From Ensifer sp. PDNC004 (GTDB lineage: Bacteria; Pseudomonadota; Alphaproteobacteria; Rhizobiales; Rhizobiaceae): a stretch of DNA of 64,000 nt. Position numbers and translations under genes: made by a program. Under the pieces are notes generated by a model. It saw only the letters and a program-made list of their open reading frames with translations, had not been told where the DNA came from and did not search any database. This document shows, piece by piece, positions 41,868 to 51,244 of the stretch (position 1 is the stretch's first letter; each line of letters opens with the position of its first letter). The stretch covers positions 248,001 through 312,000 of the forward strand of contig NZ_CP070354.1 in the NCBI RefSeq assembly GCF_016919405.1. Direction: 5' to 3'.

Positions 41868-42782
41868 ATGCTGAAATTCGTTCGAAAACGCGCCGTGGCC
41901 AGTCTGATCTCGCTCGTCGGGCTGCTCGTCATGGTCTTCTTCCTGTCGCGGTTGACGGGTGATCCGGCCGCCTTGTTCCTGCCGGTCGAGGCCTCCGCAG
42001 AGATGAAGGCGCAATTCCGCGAGCTGCACGGCTTGAACGATCCCATGCTGGTGCAGTTCGGACGCTATGTCGGCGACGTCGTCACCGGCGACTTCGGCGA
42101 ATCCCTGCGCAAGGCTCGCCCTGCCTTGGATGTTGTGCTGGAGGCCTTTACCTGGACGCTCTGGCTTGCCGTCATCACCATGACGCTGGTCGCCGGCGCT
42201 GCGATCGTCGTCGGCTCGCTTGCCGCCTTCCGCGCCGGCGGCTTCTTCGATCGGCTCTCCTCGCTGATCTCGCTGGTGGGCGCTTCCGTTCCCGATTTCT
42301 GGATCGCCATCGTCGCGATCGTCGTCTTTTCGGTCAACCTCGCCTGGCTGCCGACGTCAGGCACGGGGTCGCTGCTGCATTGGATCCTGCCGATCTCGGT
42401 TCTGTTCATCCGCCCTTTCGGCATCATCGTACAGGTGGTGCGCGGCTCGATGATCGGGGCGCTTTCTTCGGCGTATGTGAAGACGGCGCGCGCCAAGGGC
42501 GTCAAATCCGGGCCGATCATCTTCGTGCATGCGCTGCGTAACGCCATGCTGCCGGTCATCACCGTTATCGGCGACCAGGCCGCGAGCCTTCTGAACGGCG
42601 CGGTGATCGTCGAAACCATCTTCGGCTTTCCGGGTGTCGGCAAGCTGATGATCGATTCCATCCTGCAGCGCGATTTCAACGTCGTGCTTGCCGCCATCCT
42701 CGTCACGGCGCTGGCGATCTTCGTCATGAACCTGCTGATCGATCTGGCTTACGCGCTGCTCGATCCGCGCATCCGGCATTGA
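41868..42782 (+). CDS. ABC transporter permease, DppB type
   Basis: A 304-residue inner-membrane permease. It opens MLKFVRKRAVASLISLVGLLVMVFFLSRLTGDPA, the usual DppB N-terminus, and the coupling region SSAYVKTARAKGVKSGPIIFVHALRNAMLPVIT lies near residues 200-232. The ATG at 41868 gives the normal family start; an in-frame ATG at 41835 would add 11 atypical residues. It pairs with the next permease, 10 bp downstream. Confidence 0.92.
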   Translation: MLKFVRKRAVASLISLVGLLVMVFFLSRLTGDPAALFLPVEASAEMKAQFRELHGLNDPMLVQFGRYVGDVVTGDFGESLRKARPALDVVLEAFTWTLWLAVITMTLVAGAAIVVGSLAAFRAGGFFDRLSSLISLVGASVPDFWIAIVAIVVFSVNLAWLPTSGTGSLLHWILPISVLFIRPFGIIVQVVRGSMIGALSSAYVKTARAKGVKSGPIIFVHALRNAMLPVITVIGDQAASLLNGAVIVETIFGFPGVGKLMIDSILQRDFNVVLAAILVTALAIFVMNLLIDLAYALLDPRIRH

Positions 42783-42792
42783 GGAGGGGACC

Positions 42793-43716
42793 ATGACCCT
42801 GCAGACCGCCGATCCCGTCATCGCCGAAGAACCGCGCTTTGCGACCCGCATGTTCCGCATGCTGCTTGCCGACAAGTTCGCGCTTTGCGCTGCGATCTTC
42901 CTGCTTTTCGTTCTTATCCTCGCAATCATCGGGCCGACCTGGCTCGGCGATCTCGCGACCAAGCAGAACCTTCGAGGCCGCAACGCCGTTCCCTTCGACT
43001 GGGAGCGCGGCTGGGTCTGGTGGATGGGCGCCGATGCCCTCGGGCGGCCGCTGCTTGCCCGCATCATCGTCGCCACCCAGAATACGCTGATGGTGGCCGC
43101 CGGTGCCGTCGCGCTTTCGGCAACCGTCGGCACCATCCTCGGCCTGGTTGCCGGCTTCTCCTCGCCGCGCGTCAATCAGATCATCATGCGGCTCGCCGAC
43201 GTCATCATGTCGTTCCCGTCCCTGCTGATCGCCGTCATTGTTCTCTACATTCTCGGCTCGTCGGTCCTGAACCTCATGCTGGTGCTGGCAATCACCCGCA
43301 TCCCGGTCTACCTCAGAACCACACGCGCCGAAGTGCTGGAAATCCGTGAACGCATGTTCGTGCAGGCGGCGCGCGTCATGGGCGCATCGAGTAAGCGCAT
43401 CGTCTTTCGCCACATCCTGCCCGTGGTGCTGCCGACGCTGACGACGCTTGCGACCCTCGACTTCGCCTATGTGATGCTGGCCGAAAGCGCGCTTTCGTTC
43501 CTCGGGATCGGCATCCAGCCGCCGGAAATCACCTGGGGCCTGATGATCTCGCAGGGACGCCAGTACCTCACCAACGCATGGTGGCTTTCGTTCTGGCCGG
43601 GCCTTGCGATCATCCTTACCACCATGTCGCTGAACCTCTTGTCGAACTGGCTGCGCATCGCGCTCGATCCGGTACAGCGCTGGCGTCTCGAAATGAAAGG
43701 TCGCAAGAATGGCTGA
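42793..43716 (+). CDS. ABC transporter permease, DppC type
   Basis: A 307-residue inner-membrane permease. After a cytoplasmic N-terminus and a first hydrophobic segment (FALCAAIFLLFVLILAII) it shows WWMGADALGRPLLARII, the DppC/OppC 'GTDxxGRD' equivalent, and the coupling stretch ERMFVQAARVMGASSKRIVFRHILPVVLPT near residues 190-220. RBS GGAGGGG is present. The end overlaps the ATPase gene by 8 bases. Confidence 0.93.
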   Translation: MTLQTADPVIAEEPRFATRMFRMLLADKFALCAAIFLLFVLILAIIGPTWLGDLATKQNLRGRNAVPFDWERGWVWWMGADALGRPLLARIIVATQNTLMVAAGAVALSATVGTILGLVAGFSSPRVNQIIMRLADVIMSFPSLLIAVIVLYILGSSVLNLMLVLAITRIPVYLRTTRAEVLEIRERMFVQAARVMGASSKRIVFRHILPVVLPTLTTLATLDFAYVMLAESALSFLGIGIQPPEITWGLMISQGRQYLTNAWWLSFWPGLAIILTTMSLNLLSNWLRIALDPVQRWRLEMKGRKNG

Positions 43717-45328
43717 CCATCTCCTCGAAGTCCGCGACCTGTCGGTCGAGTTCCACACCGCGGTTGGCGTCGTGAAAGCGGTCCGCAACATCTCCTACCA
43801 TCTCGACCGTGGCGAGACGCTTGCAATTCTCGGCGAGAGCGGATCCGGCAAGTCGGTCTCCTCCTCGGCGATCATGAACCTGATCGACATGCCGCCGGGG
43901 CGCATCAGTTCGGGCGAGATCCTGCTCGACGGCGTCGACCTTCTGAAAATGCCGGCGCAGGAAAGGCGCAAGGTTAACGGGCGCCGCATCGCGATGATCT
44001 TCCAGGACCCGCTGAGCCATCTCAACCCGGTCTATACCGTTGGTTGGCAGATCCGCGAGGCGCTGACCACCCACGGAACGGATGCGACGAAGGCCGCTTC
44101 CGAGGCATTGCGACTTTTGACCCGCGTCGGCATCCCCGACCCCGAACGCTCGCTGGACAAGTACCCGCACGAATTCTCCGGCGGCCAGCGCCAGCGCGTC
44201 ATGATCGCCATGGCATTGGCGCTCAGACCAGACCTGTTGATCGCCGATGAGCCGACGACGGCGCTCGACGTTACCGTGCAGGCCGAGGTGCTCGCCCTGC
44301 TCGAAGAGTTGCAGCGGGAGACCGGCATGGCGGTTCTCATCATCACCCACGACCTCGGTGTGGTCGCAGAGATCGCCGATCGCGTGGTGGTGATGGAAAA
44401 AGGCGTCCTGGTCGAAGCGGGCACTGTGAGCGAGGTCTACAAGAACCCGCAGCATCCCTATACCAAGAAGCTGATTGCTGCTGCCCCCGGCAAGGGGGCG
44501 ATGCATGCGCCGGCCGCCCGCGCCGAGCCTGTCCTTTCCGTTCGCGACGTGCGCAAGCGTTATGGCTCCTTCGAGGCGCTGAAGGGTCTGTCCTTCGATC
44601 TCATGCCCGGCGAGACCATGGCCGTTGTCGGAGAGAGCGGCTCGGGCAAGTCGACGCTGGCGCGCATCCTGCTTCGCCTCGATGAGCCGGATAGCGGCAG
44701 TGCTCTGTGGAAGGGCCGTGACCTCTTCACGATGTCGCCTGCGGAACTCTACAAGCTGCGCCGCGACCTGCAGATGGTTTTCCAGGATCCGACGCAATCG
44801 CTCAACCCGCGCATGACCGTCTACCAGCTCATCTCGGAGGCCTGGGTCATCCATCCGGATATCCTGCCCAAGGCGAAATGGCGCGAGCGCGTCGCCGAAC
44901 TTCTGGTGCAGGTCGGTCTCGGTCCGGAACACATGGGCCGTTACCCGCATCAGTTTTCCGGCGGCCAGCGCCAGCGTATCGCCATTGCCCGCGCACTCGC
45001 ACTCGAGCCGCAGCTCATCATCTGCGACGAGGCGGTCTCGGCACTTGACGTTTCGGTGCAGGCGCAGGTGATCGCGCTGCTCGACCGGCTGCGCAAGGAA
45101 ATGGGCATCGCCTTCATCTTCATCGCCCACGACCTGCCGGTGGTGCGCGACTTTGCCGACCACGTCATGGTCATGCAGAAGGGCAACATCGTCGAGCTCG
45201 GCACGGTGCGCGAGGTGTTCGAGACGCCGCAACAGGATTACACGCGCGCGCTGCTCGCCGCCGGACTCGATCCCGATCCCGATGTCCAGGCAGCCCACCG
45301 CGCCGCCCGCCTTCAGCGCGCCTCGTGA
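43709..45328 (+). CDS. ABC transporter ATPase, fused DppD-DppF
   Basis: A 539-residue polypeptide carrying both ATPase subunits of a peptide-type importer. NBD1 (about residues 1-260): [10 protein letters not shown]-loop [38 protein letters not shown], plus the oligopeptide-ATPase C-terminal extension [16 protein letters not shown]2 (about 270-530): [47 protein letters not shown]. Both sites look intact. Fused versions are common in rhizobia. A DapA-family gene follows after 28 bp. Confidence 0.94.
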   Translation: MADHLLEVRDLSVEFHTAVGVVKAVRNISYHLDRGETLAILGESGSGKSVSSSAIMNLIDMPPGRISSGEILLDGVDLLKMPAQERRKVNGRRIAMIFQDPLSHLNPVYTVGWQIREALTTHGTDATKAASEALRLLTRVGIPDPERSLDKYPHEFSGGQRQRVMIAMALALRPDLLIADEPTTALDVTVQAEVLALLEELQRETGMAVLIITHDLGVVAEIADRVVVMEKGVLVEAGTVSEVYKNPQHPYTKKLIAAAPGKGAMHAPAARAEPVLSVRDVRKRYGSFEALKGLSFDLMPGETMAVVGESGSGKSTLARILLRLDEPDSGSALWKGRDLFTMSPAELYKLRRDLQMVFQDPTQSLNPRMTVYQLISEAWVIHPDILPKAKWRERVAELLVQVGLGPEHMGRYPHQFSGGQRQRIAIARALALEPQLIICDEAVSALDVSVQAQVIALLDRLRKEMGIAFIFIAHDLPVVRDFADHVMVMQKGNIVELGTVREVFETPQQDYTRALLAAGLDPDPDVQAAHRAARLQRAS

Positions 45329-45356
45329 GGCGTCGTCCATTGAGAGGAATACCCGC

Positions 45357-46238
45357 ATGACCAAGAAAGCTTTCGTCGCCCTCGTAACCTGCTTCAACGA
45401 GGACGAAACCATCAACTACCAGGCGACGCGCGCCCAGGTCCGCCGCCAGGTCGCAGCCGGCAACAATATCATGTGCGCCGGAACCAACGGCGACTTCTCC
45501 GCGCTGACCTTTGAGGAAAAGGTGCGGCTGACGGAAGAGGTGGTCGACGAGGTCGGCGGTCGCGTCAAGGTGATCGTCAATGCCGGCATGCCGGCCACCT
45601 TCGAGACCGTCAAGCTCGCCCGCGAATTCGACCGGATCGGCGTCGACGGCATTGCGGTGATCACGCCGTTCTTCATCGCCTGCACCCAGGATGGCCTTAT
45701 CCGCCATTTCTCGACCGTCGCCGATGCCGTGAAGACGCCCGCCTACCTCTACGATATTCCGGCCCGCACGCAGAACCATATCGAGCCCGACACGGCGCGC
45801 ACGCTTGCCGGCCACGGCAACATTGCCGGCATCAAGGATTCCGGTGGCGCAAAGGAGACGTTGGAGGCCTATCTGCAGGTCGCCAAGGAGGTCGACGGTT
45901 TCGAAGTCTATTCCGGCCCTGACCACCTCGTGCTCTGGGCGTTGCAGAATGGTGCGGCCGGTTGCATCTCGGGCCTCGGAAACGCCATGCCGGATGTGCT
46001 CGCGGGCATCTTGAAGGCCTTCAATGCCGGCGATATCGTCGAAGCGCAGAAGCAGCAGGCAACCTTTGCCGCCTTTCGGACCGACCTCTATGCACTCGGC
46101 TTTGCCCCGGCGATGGTCAAGCGCGCGCTCTACCTTCAGGACGCATCCGTCGGCGCAAGCCGCCAGCCAGCTCTTCTGCCCAACAGGGAGCAGGACGAAC
46201 AGATCGCCGAAATCCTGAAACGCTACCGCCTTCTCTAG
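45357..46238 (+). CDS. dihydrodipicolinate synthase family (DapA-like) aldolase/lyase
   Basis: A 293-residue class I aldolase-fold TIM barrel. The Schiff-base lysine is K160 in IAGIKDSGG and the catalytic tyrosine Y132 in YLYDIPART. The pyruvate-carboxylate loop reads AGTNGDFSAL near residues 41-50 in place of GTTGE. Placed after a sugar-acid importer, it is more likely a 2-keto-3-deoxy-aldonate aldolase/dehydratase or N-acetylneuraminate-lyase-type enzyme than the lysine-biosynthesis DapA. The sialidase-like gene nearby fits that class. RBS is GAGAGGAA. Confidence 0.9.
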   Translation: MTKKAFVALVTCFNEDETINYQATRAQVRRQVAAGNNIMCAGTNGDFSALTFEEKVRLTEEVVDEVGGRVKVIVNAGMPATFETVKLAREFDRIGVDGIAVITPFFIACTQDGLIRHFSTVADAVKTPAYLYDIPARTQNHIEPDTARTLAGHGNIAGIKDSGGAKETLEAYLQVAKEVDGFEVYSGPDHLVLWALQNGAAGCISGLGNAMPDVLAGILKAFNAGDIVEAQKQQATFAAFRTDLYALGFAPAMVKRALYLQDASVGASRQPALLPNREQDEQIAEILKRYRLL

Positions 46239-46663
46239 CGGCTCTTCAACAGGCAGGCGAATTTGATTCGCACGACGCGGCACCTCCCCGTACCGCGTCG
46301 ACGTCGGTGCGCCACGTTGCCGGTCGCCGCTCGGCGTGATCGTTTCATGAAACGGATGCGGGCTCGGACCCCTCTTGGGTGATGTTCGTCGCTTCACACA
46401 CGCGATCGGCGGCCCGCTGGAGTCCATTCAGCGCCCGTTTTGCGGAGGCGTCTCCGTCTGCTTTTTGCTGACCATTCGCGCCCGATCGGCCGGCCTGGCG
46501 AAGTGCCTGGCCGATAAAAACGATTAGGGAAAACTAAAAAGCGACAAGAATGGACGGATTCGCGGCAAAGCGTACTGGACAGTACTCTCAAGGTTTGCTT
46601 GTTCTGCTGTCGCATTGTTGAGGGACAAGGCATTGCCTAGTCGGCAGGAGAGGACAGACAAGC
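46239..46663. other. 425-bp noncoding region upstream of pntA
   Basis: No reading frame here has family similarity or a convincing ribosome binding site. After the DapA-like stop there is a weak hairpin (GCGAAT-TTG-ATTCGC, 46257-46271), possibly terminating. Closer to pntA lies the short inverted repeat GTACT-GGAC-AGTAC (46572-46585), which could be a regulator site. AGGAGAGGAC precedes the pntA ATG. A promoter for pntAB must be in this gap, but I cannot name its hexamers. Confidence 0.5.
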
Positions 46664-48256
46664 ATGGCGATTAAAATTGGCGCGCCGCGGGAGGTCACCG
46701 CAAGCGAGGCGCGCGTGGCGCTGACACCTGACAGCGCGGTGCAACTTGCGAAACTTGGCTATAGCAGCATCATCGAAACGGGTGCTGGCGTTGCGGCTGG
46801 CTTTTCCGACGATTCCTATCGCGCCGCGGGCGTCGAGGTGGCGCCGTCGGCAGAGGCGCTGTGGGGTTCGGCCGATGTGGTCGTCAAGGTACGACCGCCT
46901 GAGCCGAGTGAAGTCGCGCACCTGTCTGCGGACAAGACGCTGATCTCGTTCTTCTATCCCGGCCAGAATGCCGAACTGCTGGAGCTTGCCAAGGCGAAGG
47001 GCGCCAACGTCATCGCCATGGACATGGTGCCGCGCATCAGCCGCGCCCAGAAGATGGATGCTCTGTCGTCGATGGCCAATATCGCCGGCTATCGCGCGGT
47101 GATCGAGGCCGGCAACAATTTCGGCCGCTTCTTCACCGGCCAGGTAACGGCCGCCGGCAAGGTGCCGCCGGCAAAGGTCCTGGTGATCGGTGCCGGCGTC
47201 GCCGGTCTTGCCGCGATCGGTGTCGCCACCTCGCTCGGCGCCCAGACCTATGCCTTTGACGTGCGTCCAGAGGTCGCCGAACAGATCGAAAGCATGGGCG
47301 CCGAATTCGTCTATCTCGATTTCGCGGATGGTGAGGGGGGCAGTCAGCAGGACGGCGCTGCCACCGGCGGCTATGCGGCTCCCTCTTCGCCGGAGTTCCG
47401 CGAGAAGCAGCTTGCCAAGTTCCGCGAGCTTGCGCCGCAGATCGATATCGTCATCACCACGGCGCTGATCCCCGGTCGCGACGCGCCGAAACTCTGGCTT
47501 GCCGACATGGTGGCCGCAATGAAGCCGGGATCGGTGGTGGTCGACCTTGCCGCAGAGCGCGGCGGCAACTGCGATCTGACGGTTGCCGACCAGCGGATCG
47601 TCTCCGACAACGGCGTCGTCGTCATCGGCTATACCGATTTCCCGAGCCGCATGGCCGCGCAGGCGTCCACGCTCTATGCCACCAATATCCGCCATATGCT
47701 GACCGACCTGACGCCGGGCAAGGATGGCAAGCTCGTCCACAATATGGAGGACGACGTCATCCGTGGCGCGACCGTCACCTTCGAAGGCGCGATCACCTAC
47801 CCGCCGCCACCGCCGAAGATCGCCGCGATCGCGGCGCAGAAACCCAAGGAGAAAGTGAAGGAACCGACGCCGGAGGAAAAGCGCGCCACCGAGGCCGCAG
47901 CCTTCAAGGCCCAGACGAAGAGCCAGCTGACGCTTCTCGCCGTCGGCACAGCGCTGCTGCTTTTGGTCGGCGCCTTTGCGCCGCCGGCCTTCATGAGCCA
48001 CTTCGTCGTCTTCGTGCTCGCCTGCTTTGTCGGCTTCCAGGTCATCTGGAATGTCTCGCATTCGCTGCACACCCCGCTGATGGCCGTCACCAACGCGGTA
48101 TCGGGCATCGTCATTCTCGGCGCGCTGCTGCAGATCGGGTCAGGCAACTGGCTGGTGGTGTTGCTTGCGGCGCTGTCGGTGTTGATCGCCACGATCAACA
48201 TCGTCGGCGGCTTCCTCGTCACACGGCGCATGCTCGCCATGTTCCAGAAATCCTGA
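46664..48256 (+). CDS. pntA: proton-translocating NAD(P) transhydrogenase, alpha subunit (full length)
   Basis: A 530-residue alpha subunit that, with PntB, exchanges hydride between NADH and NADP+ using the proton gradient. Domain I (about residues 1-380) binds NAD(H): [18 protein letters not shown] at the start and the nucleotide loop [22 protein letters not shown] near 170-190. A Pro/Lys-rich linker (about 380-420) leads to four membrane helices. Many rhizobia split this protein into two subunits, whereas here it is fused as in E. coli. It is followed after 19 bp by pntB. Confidence 0.95.
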   Translation: MAIKIGAPREVTASEARVALTPDSAVQLAKLGYSSIIETGAGVAAGFSDDSYRAAGVEVAPSAEALWGSADVVVKVRPPEPSEVAHLSADKTLISFFYPGQNAELLELAKAKGANVIAMDMVPRISRAQKMDALSSMANIAGYRAVIEAGNNFGRFFTGQVTAAGKVPPAKVLVIGAGVAGLAAIGVATSLGAQTYAFDVRPEVAEQIESMGAEFVYLDFADGEGGSQQDGAATGGYAAPSSPEFREKQLAKFRELAPQIDIVITTALIPGRDAPKLWLADMVAAMKPGSVVVDLAAERGGNCDLTVADQRIVSDNGVVVIGYTDFPSRMAAQASTLYATNIRHMLTDLTPGKDGKLVHNMEDDVIRGATVTFEGAITYPPPPPKIAAIAAQKPKEKVKEPTPEEKRATEAAAFKAQTKSQLTLLAVGTALLLLVGAFAPPAFMSHFVVFVLACFVGFQVIWNVSHSLHTPLMAVTNAVSGIVILGALLQIGSGNWLVVLLAALSVLIATINIVGGFLVTRRMLAMFQKS

Positions 48257-48275
48257 TCGGGCAGGGGTAGACATT

Positions 48276-49709
48276 ATGATGATCGGTATCGTATCGGCCG
48301 CCTACATCGCGGCAGCCGTCCTCTTCATCCTCTCGCTCGGCGGACTTTCGGGCCAGGAAAGCGCCAAGCGCGCCGTCTGGTACGGCATGACGGGCATGGC
48401 ACTCGCCATTGTCGCCACGGTCTTCGGACCCGATGTCGGCAACTGGTTCATCATCGTCCTGATGATTGCCGGCGGCGCCGTGCTCGGCCACTTCGTTGCC
48501 TCCCGCGTCCAAATGACCGAGATGCCGCAGCTTGTTGCGGCCCTCCATTCCTTCGTCGGTCTCGCCGCAGTCTTCATCGGCTTCAACGCCCATATCGAGG
48601 CGGCTGATGTCGCCGGCCTCGATGCGGCGGCCCGCTCTGCATTGACCGGCTTTGCCGCGATCCTTGCCCACAAGGAACCGGTGGAACTGTCGATCATGAA
48701 GGTCGAGGTGTTCCTCGGCGTCTTCATCGGCGCCGTCACCTTCACCGGCTCCGTCATCGCCTTCGGCAAGCTTGCCGGCAAGGTCGACGGCAAGGCAAAG
48801 AAGCTGCCGGGCGGTCACCTGCTCAACGCCGGTGCTGCTCTTCTCTCGCTCGTGCTGCTGGTGCTCTACGTCAATGGTGCCGGCACCTGGACGCTGCTTG
48901 TCATGACGCTCGCCGCCTTCTTCATCGGCTATCACCTGATCATGGGCATCGGCGGCGCCGACATGCCGGTGGTGGTGTCGATGCTGAACAGCTATTCCGG
49001 CTGGGCTGCCGCCGCGATCGGATTCACGCTCGGCAACGACCTTCTGATCGTCACCGGTGCGCTGGTCGGCTCCTCGGGTGCGATCCTCTCCTACATCATG
49101 TGCAAGGCGATGAACCGCTCTTTCGTCTCGGTCATTCTCGGTGGTTTCGGCGCCACCACGGGGCCGGCGATGGAAATCACTGGCGAGCAGATCGCCATTG
49201 ATGCCGATGGTGTGGCCGCTGCCCTCAACGACGCCGACAGCGTCATCATCGTGCCGGGCTACGGCATGGCGGTGGCGCAGGCGCAGCAGTCGGTCTCCGA
49301 GCTTACCCGCAAGCTGCGGGCGGCCGGCAAGAACGTCCGCTTCGCCATTCATCCGGTCGCCGGCCGTCTGCCGGGCCACATGAACGTACTCTTGGCCGAG
49401 GCGAAGGTTCCCTACGACATCGTGCTCGAGATGGACGAGATCAACGAGGACTTCCACGAAACCGATGTCGTCATCGTCATCGGCTCAAACGACATCGTCA
49501 ATCCGGCCGCCCAGGAAGACCCGAACTCCCCGATCGCCGGCATGCCGGTGCTCGAAGTCTGGAAGGCCAAGCAGGTATTCGTCTCCAAGCGCGGCCAGGG
49601 TACCGGTTACTCCGGCATCGAGAACCCGCTGTTCTACAAGGACAACACCCGCATGTTCTACGGAGACGCCAAGAAGAGCATCGACCAGCTGCTGCCGGCA
49701 CTGGCGTGA
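48276..49709 (+). CDS. pntB: proton-translocating NAD(P) transhydrogenase, beta subunit
   Basis: A 477-residue beta subunit. The N-terminal half carries about eight or nine membrane helices forming the proton channel, with the conserved His in [16 protein letters not shown] near residue 90. The C-terminal NADP-binding domain III (about 290-477) shows [13 protein letters not shown] (the variant dinucleotide loop), [21 protein letters not shown] and [26 protein letters not shown] split over the expected places. It supplies NADPH, which several catabolic and reductive enzymes nearby could use, though the pairing is probably general. Confidence 0.96.
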   Translation: MMIGIVSAAYIAAAVLFILSLGGLSGQESAKRAVWYGMTGMALAIVATVFGPDVGNWFIIVLMIAGGAVLGHFVASRVQMTEMPQLVAALHSFVGLAAVFIGFNAHIEAADVAGLDAAARSALTGFAAILAHKEPVELSIMKVEVFLGVFIGAVTFTGSVIAFGKLAGKVDGKAKKLPGGHLLNAGAALLSLVLLVLYVNGAGTWTLLVMTLAAFFIGYHLIMGIGGADMPVVVSMLNSYSGWAAAAIGFTLGNDLLIVTGALVGSSGAILSYIMCKAMNRSFVSVILGGFGATTGPAMEITGEQIAIDADGVAAALNDADSVIIVPGYGMAVAQAQQSVSELTRKLRAAGKNVRFAIHPVAGRLPGHMNVLLAEAKVPYDIVLEMDEINEDFHETDVVIVIGSNDIVNPAAQEDPNSPIAGMPVLEVWKAKQVFVSKRGQGTGYSGIENPLFYKDNTRMFYGDAKKSIDQLLPALA

Positions 49710-49726
49710 CGACACCCTGAAACGGA

Positions 49727-49759
49727 AACTCACCGCCCTTCATACCGGGGCGGTGAGTT
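49727..49759 (+). terminator. hairpin after pntB
   Basis: A perfect 12-bp stem AACTCACCGCCC (49727-49738) and GGGCGGTGAGTT (49748-49759) with a 9-base loop, starting 18 bp after the pntB stop. No T-tract follows; placement and strength support a terminator. Confidence 0.68.
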
Positions 49760-49854
49760 CAAATCCGTTGATGAAAGACTGGCGCGGTGTAGCCGCCGGC
49801 GCTTGGGTCGCCTCGCAATGGCCGTGCAACGCTGTTGCGCCCGCCGGCGTCGCC

Positions 49855-50313
49855 CTAGGCGCCGAAAATGCCGGCTAGGTCGGGTTTGACGACCATCAGC
49901 GCTATGACCAGAGCGAAAAGTAAGATCGATGCCAGGCGGCCGCACAGGGCGCGCTTGTTTCGAAGAAGCGCTCGGACTTCGATTGTGTCGATCGCGCCTT
50001 GAAGGGCTGGTTGCACCTGTGCCTCCCATGGCCGTACGAACCTGCTTTCGACAACCATCAAGGTGGCGATCAGGGTGAATGACACCAGTAGCCAGGGTGT
50101 CGATAGCGGCCACCCGCCCAAGACGATGAGCCCAATGCCTCCGGCAATCCCTATCCCCGTGAGCAGGCCCGCAATCCTGTTGGCGGTCAGCGCCAATTTC
50201 CCAGCGCCTATTTGCCCTCGCGAGGCAGTAATGAAAAGCAGCTCCCGTGCTGCAAACAGCAGAAATGCCGTGCCCATGGCCGCGGCATGAATCATCACGA
50301 CGTGTGCGTACAT
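49855..50313 (-). CDS. small integral membrane protein, hypothetical (DUF2269-like)
   Basis: A 152-residue protein with four hydrophobic segments: about residues 3-23, 45-70 (Gly/Ile rich), 75-95 and 130-148. HAAAMGTAFLLFAARELLF at the N-terminus resembles small DUF2269-like membrane proteins, but I am not sure of the family. It is transcribed in the same direction as, and downstream of, the TetR gene, with a palindrome in the gap, so it may be a TetR target. Function unknown. Confidence 0.75.
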   Translation of the reverse strand: MYAHVVMIHAAAMGTAFLLFAARELLFITASRGQIGAGKLALTANRIAGLLTGIGIAGGIGLIVLGGWPLSTPWLLVSFTLIATLMVVESRFVRPWEAQVQPALQGAIDTIEVRALLRNKRALCGRLASILLFALVIALMVVKPDLAGIFGA

Positions 50314-50420
50314 CTTCCTGTTACCTTGGTCTGGGGCTTCGAGAAGCGGTTGCTTGACCGCTCGTTTGGCATTCGATGTCGAAACGAGGCTGGTTGTCGG
50401 AACGGCGGCGTGCAGACAAA

Positions 50421-50440
50421 TTGTGAGCGATTGCTCGCAA
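50421..50440. promoter_or_regulatory. palindrome upstream of the small membrane protein, TetR-site candidate
   Basis: TTGTGAGC-GATT-GCTCGCAA pairs at 7 of 8 arm positions. It is located 108 bp upstream of the membrane protein gene (minus strand) and 150 bp downstream of the TetR gene end. Its core GAGC-N4-GCTC resembles many TetR operators. The rest of the 276-bp gap shows no coding frame I would support. Confidence 0.45.
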
Positions 50441-50589
50441 AAATCTACTCGCGTTCGGGAAGCTGTCTAAGCGGGCGCTACCCCTCCAAATTTCCCCGGC
50501 AATTCATGCAGTTGGCCGCAGGCGTTCACGGAGCGGCGTCACGTTACCAAGACCCTGCTCGCATCTTGGATGTCTGGACCCGGAGGACG

Positions 50590-51213
50590 TTACTTCAGGT
50601 AGCGCGTGATCAGCGTCGTCACTTCGTTGATGAAGGCGTCGACGTTCCCATCGTTTAGCTTATCTGGACTGCCGACGACGGCGCCGTGCGTCAGCGCTTC
50701 CGTGCAACTGACGCAGATGTAAGCGGCCAGGTCCAGATCCACCGGCCGCAGTTCTGCCTTGTGCAATTCGAGATACGCCCTGATCAGCCCGTAGAACTCT
50801 CTGTCAAAGCCGTCGATCGTGCCAATCCGTCCCGCACGTGGCGTTTCCTCGACCAGCACCCGATGAAGGTCCGGGTCCACACGATGCGCATCGATCATCG
50901 TCTTGACCAGTTCGCGCACTGCATTGTCGAGCGGTAGCGTCGCCACCTTTGCGAGGGTACCCCGCAAGACATCGACCATCTCGCCCTTATGCCGTTCTAT
51001 GACGGCAACGACGAGCGCTTCCTTGCTCGGAAAATATTGATAGAGGGAGCCGATGCTGACGCCGGCCTCCTCGGCAATGCGATTTGTGTTTGCGCGTTCA
51101 AATCCTTCCTTGATCAGGACACGCGCCGTCGCTTCCACCAGCGCCTCGATCATCGCTCGCGAGCGTTGCTGCGAAGCGGCCTTTCGGGGCGTCAGGAGAG
51201 CTTTCTTGTCCAT
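50590..51213 (-). CDS. TetR-family transcriptional regulator
   Basis: A 207-residue TetR repressor. The DNA-binding domain (about residues 18-65) includes TARVLIKEGFERANTNRIAEEAGVSIGSLYQYFPSKEALV, the most conserved part of the family. The C-terminal domain is diverged and ligand-specific. I use the ATG at 51213; a longer frame reaches into the AraC gene. It lies 31 bp after the AraC gene on the same strand, so the two regulators are probably co-transcribed. Confidence 0.92.
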   Translation of the reverse strand: MDKKALLTPRKAASQQRSRAMIEALVEATARVLIKEGFERANTNRIAEEAGVSIGSLYQYFPSKEALVVAVIERHKGEMVDVLRGTLAKVATLPLDNAVRELVKTMIDAHRVDPDLHRVLVEETPRAGRIGTIDGFDREFYGLIRAYLELHKAELRPVDLDLAAYICVSCTEALTHGAVVGSPDKLNDGNVDAFINEVTTLITRYLK

Positions 51214-51244
51214 TCGGCTTTGATCCGGTCGCGGCGGCTCACTT

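Noticed and set aside
43616..45415. A 599-codon open frame antisense to the fused Dpp ATPase
   Set aside because: It has no recognisable domain and lies exactly opposite two intact ABC ATPase domains.
46394..46633. A 79-codon minus-strand frame in the gap before pntA
   Set aside because: No ribosome binding site, no hydrophobic segment or motif, and Arg/Pro/Ser-rich composition typical of noncoding GC-rich DNA.
50419..50440. Resemblance of TTGTGAGCGATT to the E. coli lac operator
   Set aside because: Only the left half is similar, the symmetry differs, and no LacI-type regulator is nearby. A TetR site is the simpler reading.
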